Position numbers and translations under genes: made by a program
The notes under the pieces: model-generated
The model's database searches: none
The model's input: the letters and a program-made list of their open reading frames with translations, nothing else
Told to the model about the DNA's origin: nothing
Part shown: positions 16,623-25,091 of the stretch, in pieces
How the letters are laid out: each line of letters opens with the position of its first letter
Position numbering within the stretch: the first letter of the stretch is position 1
Assembly (NCBI GenBank): GCA_004295015.1
Contig: SHNE01000033.1
Location: forward strand, 139,421-203,420
From: Bacteroidota bacterium
GTDB lineage: Bacteria > Bacteroidota > Bacteroidia > AKYH767-A > 2013-40CM-41-45
Direction: 5' to 3'
Length of the DNA: 64,000 nucleotides

Positions 16623-17288
16623 CTACAATTTATATTCAACATCACCATACTTTTGTTTTCGCAAGGAGACTTCTACATCAGCACTGTCAACTTCAGCAGT
16701 TACAAATGTTGTGCTGCTACTGTAACCGCGTATTCGCATTGAATAATTTCCGTTTTGCTCGAGTACCTTCACTGAATCGAGTCTGCCGGCGAATTCAATA
16801 TCCCGTTCGATCGTTTGCTTGTACATTCCCCGTTTCAACATGATTTTATAGAGTGGCTTGCTGTCATTTTCTTTTATAACATTTTGCGATTCCAAATAGT
16901 ATTTTCCTGTTAATGGGAACTTAGGTCCGAATGAATCAGAATAACTCATAGTAAGGAGGAAATTCACCAGCATCGATGGAGAGAAGATAAACAGGGGAAG
17001 GCAAAGAGCAAACAAACCAAAATAGACTTTGACCGGAGTGAAAAAATCAGACCGGAGGAATAATCCGCTGAGTAAAATACCGGAACAAATGTAGGTTAGG
17101 AAGAAATAGTTTGGAGATTTTCCTCCTGCGCTAAGAACCAGCGAAGCTAAAAAGGCAAAAAGGATCATTAAATGCATTAGGCCGAAGAAAGTAAGGTTTT
17201 TCTTACTAACATTCCTTGCAGCAGAAAGAAGCATCAATGCGATACTTACAGACACCAGAAAACTGATAATGGCAATATAGAAGGACAT
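16623..17288 (-). CDS. hypothetical membrane protein
   Basis: A 221-residue protein with about four transmembrane helices in the first 125 residues (3-23, 35-54, 60-79 and 86-116). A soluble C-terminal domain of about 95 residues follows (KYYLESQNVIKENDSKPLYK to KYGDVEYKL) and looks beta-rich. The family was not recognised. It lies 71 nt downstream of the response regulator and 5 nt upstream of the propeller gene, and has its own -7 box candidate at 17323-17330. A link to envelope sensing is only inferred from gene order. Confidence 0.6.
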   Translation of the reverse strand: MSFYIAIISFLVSVSIALMLLSAARNVSKKNLTFFGLMHLMILFAFLASLVLSAGGKSPNYFFLTYICSGILLSGLFLRSDFFTPVKVYFGLFALCLPLFIFSPSMLVNFLLTMSYSDSFGPKFPLTGKYYLESQNVIKENDSKPLYKIMLKRGMYKQTIERDIEFAGRLDSVKVLEQNGNYSMRIRGYSSSTTFVTAEVDSADVEVSLRKQKYGDVEYKL

Positions 17289-17322
17289 AATTTCTGAAAA
17301 AGAGATTCTTCGTATGAAGTGG

Positions 17323-17330
17323 CAAATCTA
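17323..17330 (-). promoter_or_regulatory. -7 promoter element upstream of the membrane protein gene
   Basis: Minus-strand TAGATTTG followed by C matches TAnnTTTG, 34 nt before the ATG at 17288. A TTG at 17354-17352 lies 21 nt further upstream, slightly long for the usual 19-nt spacing. Confidence 0.45.
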
Positions 17331-17359
17331 CGGAAGAAAAGCAGAAAATGTCAATAAAA

Positions 17360-18055
17360 TTATGCTCCGGCATTGTCGATGAGCCTGAAACCCTTACCAT
17401 GGATGTTTATTATATCGATGGAAGGATCCTGCTTGAGGTATTTTCGGAGTTTAGTGATGAAAACGTCCATGCTTCTTGCATTGAAGTAATTATCATCACC
17501 CCATATTTCCTTTAAAGCTTTTTGCCTTGGTAGCAGTTCGTTTTTGTAGATGCAAAGCAGCTTTAAGAGATCTGCTTCCTTCGGGGAAAGCTTTTGGCTA
17601 TCGTCATTGGTCTTAATAGTTCTGTGGTCATGATTAAAGTGAAATTGCCCGATGTTAAATTCTTTTTGACTTGTATCATGGCTTTTGTCAACACTTCTTT
17701 TAATGATAGCTTTTAGTTTGTAAAGTAAAACTTCCGAGTCAAAAGGTTTTGTGATATAATCATCTGCTCCGGACTGGAAACCGGCTAACATATCTTCCTT
17801 CATTGTTTTTGCGGTGAGAAAAATAATAGGAACCTGCTGATCTTTTTCACGTATTTCTTTTGCTAGAGTGAAGCCATCCTTTCTCGGCATCATAACATCC
17901 AGAATGCAAATGTCGTATTTGCCGGTTATAAAGCGCTCATATCCTGCAAAGCCATCGGTACTTAAACTCACATTATATTCATTGAGCTCAAGGTAATTTT
18001 TTAGTACCGAGCCAAAATTGGGATCATCTTCAACGAGTAAAATATTGTTTTTCAT
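17360..18055 (-). CDS. OmpR-family response regulator
   Basis: A 231-residue two-domain regulator. The receiver domain (residues 1-120) has the acidic pair Glu9/Asp10-Asp11, phospho-acceptor Asp53 (CILDVMMPRKDG), Thr81 and Lys103 (ITKPF). A winged-helix DNA-binding domain (about 132-229) has the LSPKEADLLKLLC and SMDVFITKLRKYL helices and the GKGFRLI wing. It lies 20 nt after the stop of the adjacent histidine kinase, so the two form a cognate pair resembling RprX/RprY of Bacteroides. Target genes are unknown. The three downstream genes are candidates because they are on the same strand with short gaps. Confidence 0.93.
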   Translation of the reverse strand: MKNNILLVEDDPNFGSVLKNYLELNEYNVSLSTDGFAGYERFITGKYDICILDVMMPRKDGFTLAKEIREKDQQVPIIFLTAKTMKEDMLAGFQSGADDYITKPFDSEVLLYKLKAIIKRSVDKSHDTSQKEFNIGQFHFNHDHRTIKTNDDSQKLSPKEADLLKLLCIYKNELLPRQKALKEIWGDDNYFNARSMDVFITKLRKYLKQDPSIDIINIHGKGFRLIDNAGA

Positions 18056-18075
18056 TTTATATCTTATTTGTTTAT

Positions 18076-19710
18076 TTATTTAAATGGCAGGAAGATTTCA
18101 AATGTACTTCCAAGACCGGGTTCACTTTCAACAATTACATAACCTCCGTGTTGATCTACGACTGCTTTGACATAACTAAGTCCAAGTCCGAAGCCTTTTA
18201 TATCGTGGATGTTCCCGGTGCTGACCCGATAAAATTTTTCAAATATTCTTTTCTGTGTTTCAGCGGTCATTCCAATTCCTTCATCGCGAACTCTAACGAT
18301 TATACCCTTGGTATTATTCTCAGAAGAAATAGAAATATTGGGATGATTAGGTGAATATTTATTGGCATTATCTACCAAATTGAAGATAACATTCGTAATA
18401 TGAATAGGATCGGCTTCAATTACCGGAAGCGAGGCATCGAGTTCAAGATGAATTTTACCTTCCCGGCTTTCTACCTGCAGTAAAATGAGTTCTACAACTT
18501 TTTGAATCAACTGATGAATGTTAACAGTGTCTTTGTGAATACTAAACTCACCTTTATCAATCTGAGCCATTTGCAATACATTCTCCACCTGGGAATTCAT
18601 GCGCTTGTTCTCTTCCTTAATAATCCTGCTAAAATAATTTAGCTTCTCCTGATTGGATGATACGCGAGGGTCTCTGATCGAATCAACAGCTAATGAAATG
18701 GTTGCTATAGGTGTTTTAAATTCATGTGTCATGTTATTGATAAAGTCACTCTTTATATCGGATAACTTTTTCTGTCTTATTATAACATGGATTGTGTAGG
18801 CAAAAGAAAAGACAATTATCAGTGTAAAAATAAATGATCCTGCCAACATCAGCCATATAGAGGCCAAAACGTATTTAATGCTTCCCGGAAAATTCAGTAG
18901 AAGGAAGTCTGGTTTGGAAACTATATCATTGGGAAACAAAAGAATCTTAAACTTGGAAAGAAGAATTTCCTGAGGATTTAAGGATGCATTCGAGAATATC
19001 AAACTGCTACTATCACCTTTCCAAACGCCAAACTGATAATCAAGATCAATACCTCTTTTTGTGAGTTCTTCTCTAATAATGGTATCTAATTTTTGTGCAT
19101 CAATTCTCTTGCGTACATTATCTTCAGGTTTAGCAAATTCGATGGCCATTCGTTGCATGACATCGTTCAGCTTGTCCATTCTGGCTTTTATTTTTTCCTG
19201 ATTTTGCTTAATAATAACTTCAGCAGAATCACCATAGAATCGTGTAATTTGAGACGAACGAATGGTATGAGTAGATAATGAATCCTGATGAAAATAATTT
19301 CTTCTTTGAACTCTTAAGAATGACTGTTTGCTGCCGGGCGTGTGAAATTCAATATTAATATCTGCATTATCCAGGTCTGACCAAAAGGGGGAAGGTGGTA
19401 AAAAGGTGATAGAGGGTACTTCATAAATCGTATCTGAAATATAATGTGGTTCCGGTGGAGTGGTATCCATCATCATCATCCGGCTAATTTGAGCAGGATC
19501 AATATCAAAAATCCGCTCGTGAAGCATGTTCATTGCCTCGTTTGTCTCAATTCTGTCTACAATGGCATTCATTGCCTGATTGACAGTTTGTTCAAATTGC
19601 TGTTCCCGCACTTGTATGTCGTGCATGATCCAATAAACCTGAAGGCTTATCACTCCCAACAGGGCCAGGGTCATTAATCCAATGATCCAGCGAAAATTTC
19701 TTTTATTCAT
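18076..19710 (-). CDS. sensor histidine kinase
   Basis: A 544-residue membrane kinase. Transmembrane helix 1 spans about residues 9-29 and helix 2 about 281-309, enclosing a periplasmic sensor of about 250 residues with no recognised fold. The dimerisation/phosphoacceptor motif is FINNMTHEFKTPIATI with His329. The ATP-binding domain has the N box (NLVDNANKYSP), G1 box (VRDEGIGM), F box (KRIFEKFYRV) and G2 box (GFGLGLSYVKAVV). All catalytic boxes look intact. It is the first gene of a kinase-regulator pair. The leader contains TACATTTA, a near match to a -7 element, just upstream of the ATG. Confidence 0.93.
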   Translation of the reverse strand: MNKRNFRWIIGLMTLALLGVISLQVYWIMHDIQVREQQFEQTVNQAMNAIVDRIETNEAMNMLHERIFDIDPAQISRMMMMDTTPPEPHYISDTIYEVPSITFLPPSPFWSDLDNADINIEFHTPGSKQSFLRVQRRNYFHQDSLSTHTIRSSQITRFYGDSAEVIIKQNQEKIKARMDKLNDVMQRMAIEFAKPEDNVRKRIDAQKLDTIIREELTKRGIDLDYQFGVWKGDSSSLIFSNASLNPQEILLSKFKILLFPNDIVSKPDFLLLNFPGSIKYVLASIWLMLAGSFIFTLIIVFSFAYTIHVIIRQKKLSDIKSDFINNMTHEFKTPIATISLAVDSIRDPRVSSNQEKLNYFSRIIKEENKRMNSQVENVLQMAQIDKGEFSIHKDTVNIHQLIQKVVELILLQVESREGKIHLELDASLPVIEADPIHITNVIFNLVDNANKYSPNHPNISISSENNTKGIIVRVRDEGIGMTAETQKRIFEKFYRVSTGNIHDIKGFGLGLSYVKAVVDQHGGYVIVESEPGLGSTFEIFLPFK

Positions 19711-19810
19711 TCCTCGTAAATGTACACAGCCTTAACATTTGAATTTCGATTTTAACCAAACATTAACAGAGATTAACGGGAGTTTAACCATGATGAAGCT
19801 AGGTCTGATG

Positions 19811-19818
19811 TAAGTTTG
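19811..19818 (+). promoter_or_regulatory. -7 promoter element of a candidate small RNA
   Basis: TAAGTTTG followed by A is a full match to TAnnTTTG on the plus strand. No plus-strand open frame of useful length begins downstream before the terminator at 19961-19990. Confidence 0.4.
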
Positions 19819-19824
19819 ACTCAA

Positions 19825-19990
19825 TCTAAGGACAAGCAAAGCACCGGGGGGGATTAATTAAATATAGATTTAAACCGGCTGCCGGCTTGACTTATGTCTG
19901 CTTGATTGGAGTCAAAATACACTATTTTTTTCAGTGCAATAACGGTTCTTGGTTGGATCAAATCCTCTGAATATTCAGAGGATTTTTTTT
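19825..19990 (+). ncRNA. candidate small RNA between histidine kinase and DinB-like genes
   Basis: This 294-nt gap between two minus-strand genes contains a plus-strand -7 box (19811) and a strong plus-strand intrinsic terminator (19961-19990), with no plausible coding frame between them. The segment can fold: TTGACTC plus AATC at 19816-19826 pairs with GATT-g-GAGTCAA at 19904-19915, and AAGCA near 19835 pairs with TGCTT near 19899. This encloses GC-rich ccggc/gccgg repeats near 19875. The 5' arm partly overlaps the -7 box, so either the start site or the fold is imperfectly placed. A 6S-like RNA is one possibility. I could not recognise a family, and the call rests on promoter plus terminator plus non-coding character. 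Confidence 0.35.
19961..19990 (+). terminator. intrinsic terminator, plus strand
   Basis: A perfect 10-bp stem (19961-19970, AATCCTCTGA, with 19975-19984), ATAT loop and a run of eight T. In the minus direction only three T follow, so it acts mainly on the plus strand, where the only candidate upstream transcript is the small RNA. Confidence 0.8.
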
Positions 19991-20004
19991 GATCTGCTAA
20001 AACT

Positions 20005-20571
20005 TTAGTTCACAATAACCTGATCAGGCTCTTTGGAAATAATTAGATTCAAAACACTCATTGCCTGATTAAAGTGTCTCTCCTCATGTCCTGTCAACAC
20101 TTCCAGGCAATCTGTTAATGGCAAGGTGATCAATGGCGATACAGGTGAGCTGATAATAACTTTTTTCCCTTCCAAATGACGGAGTTTTTCCATCTTTTCA
20201 ATCAAATGATCCTGATGTCCACAGAAGGAGCTTACTATATTCTCAGGGAATTTAATTTTCTTTGGAAGGAATAGTTTGGGAGATTTAAACTTCTTCTTCA
20301 CAACTACTCCGAGTGAATCAACCATGTTTTTTCCGATTGAACGACTAAATGGATTATTTTTTTCCCAGAAGGTTGGAATGTATCCAATGGCTAATTTGTC
20401 CAGAACGGGAAAATAAGTTTCATTGGAAGTGATCAGGTGTTGGAGGCATTCAGCAATGCTCCATTTTTCCGGAGATGGTTTCTTGCTGAGCTGCTGAATA
20501 CTGAGTTTCCCGAAGCTTTCCTCCACTAGTGACTTAATATTTTGGAGCCTTTTAATTTTGTCATTTAGCAT
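20005..20571 (-). CDS. DinB-family four-helix protein
   Basis: A 188-residue protein of the DinB/YfiT metalloenzyme superfamily. The first helix pair ends in EKWSIAECLQHLITSNETY (His45 as first metal ligand). A central GHQDHLIEKM and the C-terminal GHEERHFNQAMSVL supply the other histidines, giving the three-histidine site of the family. Family members are metal-dependent thiol S-transferases (for example bacillithiol-related) or hydrolases, and the substrate here is unknown. It is not the DNA polymerase IV also named DinB. It lies 25 nt downstream of the LEA-like lipoprotein gene on the same strand. Confidence 0.8.
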   Translation of the reverse strand: MLNDKIKRLQNIKSLVEESFGKLSIQQLSKKPSPEKWSIAECLQHLITSNETYFPVLDKLAIGYIPTFWEKNNPFSRSIGKNMVDSLGVVVKKKFKSPKLFLPKKIKFPENIVSSFCGHQDHLIEKMEKLRHLEGKKVIISSPVSPLITLPLTDCLEVLTGHEERHFNQAMSVLNLIISKEPDQVIVN

Positions 20572-20596
20572 ACAGTCTGTTCTTTGAATTTCAAAA

Positions 20597-21082
20597 TTAC
20601 AATTTTAGTGATTTGATAAAATTCAAATCGATTTTTTGATTGATCGTAAAATTAAAACGTTTATACCATAAAAATTTCCTGATCCGGATGTATCCGGATA
20701 CCTGTAATTGTTTGGAAGCATTTCCAAAAAGTATATCAATTCCGGCGGGGATAAGATCAGGTAAGTTTTCTTTTTCAAGGCTTAGATTAAATGGTATCAG
20801 TATCTCTGCATTAGCGGGAATCAGCATTGATTTTTTTAAAGATGCTTCTCCGAGTGATTTGTCAAGAAACATGAACCTTGCTTTAGCCGCTCTCAACTTT
20901 AGCCCTGCGGAATTAGGATTATGTATACGCAATGAAAACCCTGATTCAGAATTTTTTTCATCAATGGAAAAATGTACATCTTCAACTTTTTTAAATTGAA
21001 TCGCCTTATAACTTGTGCAGCCATTTAGAAGGAGGAAGACAGAAATAAAAAATATATTTTTAATTACAGAGAAGAATTTCAT
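20597..21082 (-). CDS. LEA14-like lipoprotein
   Basis: A 161-residue protein from the ATG at 21082, with a lipoprotein signal peptide (MKFFSVIKNIFFISVFLLLNGC, lipobox LNGC, Cys 22). The mature domain has the pattern FSLRIHNPNSAGLKLRAAKARFMFLDKSLGEASL, like the beta-sandwich of LEA type 2 (WHy) proteins, which carry a conserved HNPN/NPN turn. The open frame extends upstream to a GTG at 21202, but those 40 residues are polar and would bury the signal peptide, so the internal ATG is preferred. The function is unknown; the fold is associated with desiccation or envelope stress in other organisms. Confidence 0.65.
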   Translation of the reverse strand: MKFFSVIKNIFFISVFLLLNGCTSYKAIQFKKVEDVHFSIDEKNSESGFSLRIHNPNSAGLKLRAAKARFMFLDKSLGEASLKKSMLIPANAEILIPFNLSLEKENLPDLIPAGIDILFGNASKQLQVSGYIRIRKFLWYKRFNFTINQKIDLNFIKSLKL

Positions 21083-21331
21083 TTCAAGGGTGCTTAGTGT
21101 TGCTTTTTCAGATCGGCCATGACTCCCCGAGACCAGACGGGTTCTGTTTAATTTCGAAAGGCAAAAGGAAGAATTTCTGTGTGTTGAATGGTTTGCAGAC
21201 ACTTTAATGACAATTCCCTGGATCGATACCTGATTTCTTGTGCAAAAATAGGGAAAGTAATATGGCTATTCTTTTTCTTTTGAAAATCAGTCCTTTTTAG
21301 GTTTATTTGTTAAAATATTAACGAAAATCAC

Positions 21332-24244
21332 ATGAAATTTATGAATCTGCTGTTGGTCATTTCAGTAATGATCATTGGGCAAGCGCAAGCAACGGACGTC
21401 TCCGGTGGGAAAGATCCTTTTGAGAAAAGATACATTCATGACTCGAAAAAACTACCTGATTTGAAAATCCAGAATGCACTAAAAGAAAATTCTGCATGGA
21501 AAAATTTTCAGGTCAGTAATTCCGGGTGGTATGTTTCATTTGATGAACGCAGTGGTATGCCGCATCGTGCTACCGGTAAACCTATACATACAAATGCAGC
21601 TAATCCTACTGCGGCTGCCAATGCATTTATGCGTGATAAGCTTTCCGGTTTCAATATTCCTTTCCAGGATTTGAAATTTCAAACTGAGAATTTCTCAGGA
21701 AAATACTACAATGTATTTTACACCCAAAAATACCAGGGCATTGATGTATTAAACAGCAGGGTCTTTATCAAGATTATGCCTGACATGAGCGTCTCAACTT
21801 TCGGTTTGGATATATTCTCCATATCGGGACTTTCTACTGCTCCGGCTATTCCTGTCTCTGCCATCGGATCTTTTGCCGTACGAGACATGAATCTGCAGAT
21901 TGAAAAAATTAGTCCGGCCTTAACAAAAATTCTTCCTTTACCAATTAGCGGTACCTATGAATATCGACTTGTCTATGAATTGACGGTTGCCACCAGGGAT
22001 GAGAACAATATTCCCGGACTGTATTATTCACTACTGGATGCTAATACCGGTGAATTGCTTTATCGCCAAAACAGAGTTCGCTTTAGCCAACCTTTGAGTT
22101 CCGATGTGAACGTGATCGGTACTGTTTCCCTTTATTCTCCTTATCAACCCACTGTTACGGTCCCACTTCCCAATTTGAAAGTGAATAATGGCGTGACGAT
22201 AGTGTATACCGACACTGCAGGTTTAGTGAATCTACCAGGAACAAGTCCTGTGACAGGCACTTTTACACTTGCCGGTAAATGGAGTAAAATTTATACTGAT
22301 GGTGGCTCTGTTTCGCCATCCAGTGTTTCATCATTTAATTCAGGAACAGGAGTGATAAGTTTCGATTCATTAACGACTCTTTCACATGTATCAGGATATT
22401 ATCATGTAAATGTTGTACATGATTTTATGAAGAAGTTTTTTCCCATTTTCACCAGCATGGATAACCCACTGGAAACACAGATCGATCTTACCTCGGGTAC
22501 TTGTAATGCATTTTACAGTGGTAACAGCATCAATTTCTTTTCAACCGGTGGCGGTTGTCATAGCATGGCGCAAGTGGGTGACATCGTTTATCACGAGTAT
22601 GGTCATGGAATAAATGACAAGTTTTATCAATGGCAAGGTGCAAGTTGGGATAATGGTGGAATGGGTGAGGGATATGCAGATGTTTGGGGATTATCAATTA
22701 CTCAAAATCCGATTTTAGGAAGTGGTTATCGCACAAGTGGAGCAAATACTTTTATACGTCGCTATGATGTTTTGAGAAAGGTCTATCCTCAGAATTTGAC
22801 GGGTGAAGTGCATGACGATGGTGAGATTATAGCCGGAGCCTGGTACGATGTTGCCTTGAATTTGGGATCTTGGGCAGACATGACCGCACTTTTCGCATCG
22901 ACTTACTATGATTTGGTTACAGGTCCCGATGGATCAGAAGGACAAGTTTATACCGATATTTTAATTTCGGCATTGAATCATGACGACAACGATGGAGATC
23001 TCAGTAATGGTACTCCAAATGATCAGGCGATCATTTCAGCTTTTGAGCTCCATGGAATCACACTACTAAATAGTGTAAATATTGTACATCAGGAAGTTTT
23101 GACATCTGCAAAACTAAGCCCAATTACGATTGATGCTTCAATGCAAATTCAATACCCTTGGTATCCTATAACAGTAAAGCTAAACTATCGCACATCACCA
23201 ACTGATCCATGGACGACTATTCCAATGACCGGAACAGGAGGGAATTTTACTACTTCGATTCCGGGCCAGCCATCGGGGACTTTAATTGCATATTATGTAG
23301 AGGCATTTGATATTTCAGGGACAAGTCTTAGCACTAATCCTAAAGAGGCTGTCGGAACCGATGTTAATATTCCATATTTCATCTTGGTAGACTATGAGAG
23401 GCAGATTATCGAAGACTTTGATTCCAATCAAACAGCGGGCTGGTTGACTTCTCAGGCAAGTGATAATGCTTCGTCCGGTTTTTGGGTTATCGAGCAACCT
23501 GTTGCAAGTTATACAAGTGGTGGCGAGTTATGCCAGACTGATTCCCAGCATACAGCAGTTGGACTGAAGTGTGCCTTGACAGGTAATATGGCAAATACAT
23601 CTTTTTCTGTTGGTGCTAATGATGTGGATGGAGGAAAAACAACCTTACAATCGCCGATGTTAGATATATCATCTTACACAATGCCTGTGATTTCTTACTG
23701 GAGATGGTACACCAATGATCAGGGAAGTGCGCCAAAAACAGATTTTTGGAGAACTTATATTTCTGATGATGGGGTGAATTTTACTTTCGTAGAGCAGTTA
23801 TTAGTTCCGGATCACCAATGGAGAAGGTTCGCTTTAAAAGTCGAAGATTATTTTCCGGCAGCTACGCAGATCATGTTGCGGTTTGTTGCTGATGATGCAG
23901 GTAACGGAAGTATTGTAGAAGCAGCCGTAGATGATATAGAGATTCTCGACATTGTAAATCAGGTTTCAGTTAATGAAATAACAAAGGTTAATTCGGTCAA
24001 ACTGTATCCTAATCCGGCAAATTCAGAATTTTCAATTGCGTTTAACTCATCCTATACCGGAAGTGGAAATCTTGAAATTGTCAACGCCATTGGTCAGATT
24101 GTATACTCAGAGAATATCAAATGGCTAACAGGCATGAATCGTCATATGGTTGACGCCGGGTCAATTGCAAATGGAGTTTATCGGGTTCTGTTAAGAGCGG
24201 AAACTAATACTTTCGTTCTTCCTCTTTCAATCTTGCGCGATTGA
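21332..24244 (+). CDS. T9SS-exported zinc metalloprotease (fungalysin/thermolysin-like)
   Basis: A 970-residue secreted peptidase. The signal peptide is at residues 1-20. An FTP/PepSY-like propeptide covers about 60-250. The gluzincin catalytic domain has HEYGH (His421, Glu422, His425) and the downstream ligand Glu446 in GGMGEGYADVWG, as in M36 fungalysins. A conserved GEVHDDGEIIAGAWYD follows. Beyond about 580 there are beta domains (a NYRTSPTDPW segment and a jelly-roll-like region at about 690-860). The C-terminal T9SS type A sorting signal begins near 885 (LYPNPANSEF ... GVYRVLL). It should act outside the cell on proteins. It is a single-gene unit closed by the terminator at 24267-24300. 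Confidence 0.88.
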   Translation: MKFMNLLLVISVMIIGQAQATDVSGGKDPFEKRYIHDSKKLPDLKIQNALKENSAWKNFQVSNSGWYVSFDERSGMPHRATGKPIHTNAANPTAAANAFMRDKLSGFNIPFQDLKFQTENFSGKYYNVFYTQKYQGIDVLNSRVFIKIMPDMSVSTFGLDIFSISGLSTAPAIPVSAIGSFAVRDMNLQIEKISPALTKILPLPISGTYEYRLVYELTVATRDENNIPGLYYSLLDANTGELLYRQNRVRFSQPLSSDVNVIGTVSLYSPYQPTVTVPLPNLKVNNGVTIVYTDTAGLVNLPGTSPVTGTFTLAGKWSKIYTDGGSVSPSSVSSFNSGTGVISFDSLTTLSHVSGYYHVNVVHDFMKKFFPIFTSMDNPLETQIDLTSGTCNAFYSGNSINFFSTGGGCHSMAQVGDIVYHEYGHGINDKFYQWQGASWDNGGMGEGYADVWGLSITQNPILGSGYRTSGANTFIRRYDVLRKVYPQNLTGEVHDDGEIIAGAWYDVALNLGSWADMTALFASTYYDLVTGPDGSEGQVYTDILISALNHDDNDGDLSNGTPNDQAIISAFELHGITLLNSVNIVHQEVLTSAKLSPITIDASMQIQYPWYPITVKLNYRTSPTDPWTTIPMTGTGGNFTTSIPGQPSGTLIAYYVEAFDISGTSLSTNPKEAVGTDVNIPYFILVDYERQIIEDFDSNQTAGWLTSQASDNASSGFWVIEQPVASYTSGGELCQTDSQHTAVGLKCALTGNMANTSFSVGANDVDGGKTTLQSPMLDISSYTMPVISYWRWYTNDQGSAPKTDFWRTYISDDGVNFTFVEQLLVPDHQWRRFALKVEDYFPAATQIMLRFVADDAGNGSIVEAAVDDIEILDIVNQVSVNEITKVNSVKLYPNPANSEFSIAFNSSYTGSGNLEIVNAIGQIVYSENIKWLTGMNRHMVDAGSIANGVYRVLLRAETNTFVLPLSILRD

Positions 24245-24266
24245 TGATACCAACCTTCGTAAAGAA

Positions 24267-24300
24267 AAATCCTCTACTGAATTTCGGTAGAGGATTTTTT
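24267..24300 (+). terminator. intrinsic terminator after the metalloprotease
   Basis: A stem of 11 bp (24267-24277, AAATCCTCTAC, with 24287-24297), extendable by three pairs including one G-U, followed by a T-run. An A-run on the left side allows bidirectional use for the convergent ComA-like gene. Confidence 0.85.
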
Positions 24301-24332
24301 TTTATCTGATGAGTTTTTAAGGATGCGTAAAT

Positions 24333-25091
24333 TTATTTCAGGTGTTGAAAGAAGGTATCACTCCTTAGACCAAGTCGAAGCGACTCTACCGCAATCACTT
24401 CAGTAGGAGAAATGTTACCAAGGTTAACGTTGGCACCTAAAAGTTTGATGAAGTATGTTTGTCCACCTTTGTTTGGCGCCTCCCAAATGATTTTCTCCGA
24501 CGGTACCTTGGCGACTATTTTATTGATAAGAACTACATGTGCTTTTCCGCTTGGTCTGAAAATCCCGACTGTTCCGCTTTCTCTTGCTTCAGCAATTACT
24601 TTCCATGCACCGGCTTCAAGCTCACTATTGATCATTTCAATCCATTTGTTGGGATGAATGATGATACCTTCTTCCTTTGAGCCAACCTCGGTAATTACTG
24701 TAACATGCTTTGCAAGCTTTCTGATATATTCAAGTTTCTCATCATGCGGCAGTGTGATACTGCCATCACTGATTTCCGCATGAGTCATTTTATATTTATC
24801 GAGATATTTTATGTAATCGTTGAATTTTTTACGTGCTACAAAAGCTTCCCATAATGTGCCTCCGAAGTAGACGGGTATTCCGGCTGATCGGTAAACTTTT
24901 ATTTTCTTATCAAGATCAGGCGTGATCAGAGAGCTTCCAAAACCAAGTTTTACTATATCGACCATAGGACCTGATCCGTCCACCAGATCTTCAGCCTGTC
25001 TTATGCTGAGACCTTTGTCCATCACCATTGTTAATCCATTGTCACGCGGTTTACTCGTCCGCTTTGGTATTTTATCAAGAGGAAAATTCAT
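24333..25091 (-). CDS. ComA-like phosphosulfolactate synthase
   Basis: A 252-residue TIM-barrel protein of the phosphosulfolactate synthase (ComA) family. The opening TSKPRDNGLTMVMDKGLSIRQAEDLVD is the family signature. It is followed by VDIVKLGFGSSLI, VYFGGTLWEAF, HAEISDGSITLPHDEK and VITEVGSKEEG. In methanogens ComA adds sulfite to phosphoenolpyruvate in coenzyme M synthesis. Bacterial and plant (HSA32) homologs keep the active-site lysines, but their role is not settled. In Bacteroidota a link to sulfonate metabolism is conceivable but unsupported here, since no other coenzyme M or sulfolactate gene is present. Its start overlaps the stop of the TPR gene by 4 nt, so the pair is coupled. 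Confidence 0.85.
   Translation of the reverse strand: MNFPLDKIPKRTSKPRDNGLTMVMDKGLSIRQAEDLVDGSGPMVDIVKLGFGSSLITPDLDKKIKVYRSAGIPVYFGGTLWEAFVARKKFNDYIKYLDKYKMTHAEISDGSITLPHDEKLEYIRKLAKHVTVITEVGSKEEGIIIHPNKWIEMINSELEAGAWKVIAEARESGTVGIFRPSGKAHVVLINKIVAKVPSEKIIWEAPNKGGQTYFIKLLGANVNLGNISPTEVIAVESLRLGLRSDTFFQHLK

Noticed and set aside
19961-19990. Hairpin taken as terminator of the minus-strand DinB-like gene
   Set aside because: On the minus strand only three T follow the stem, whereas eight T follow on the plus strand.
21083-21202. 40-codon N-terminal extension of the LEA-like lipoprotein
   Set aside because: It starts with GTG, is polar, and would place the lipoprotein signal peptide inside the protein.
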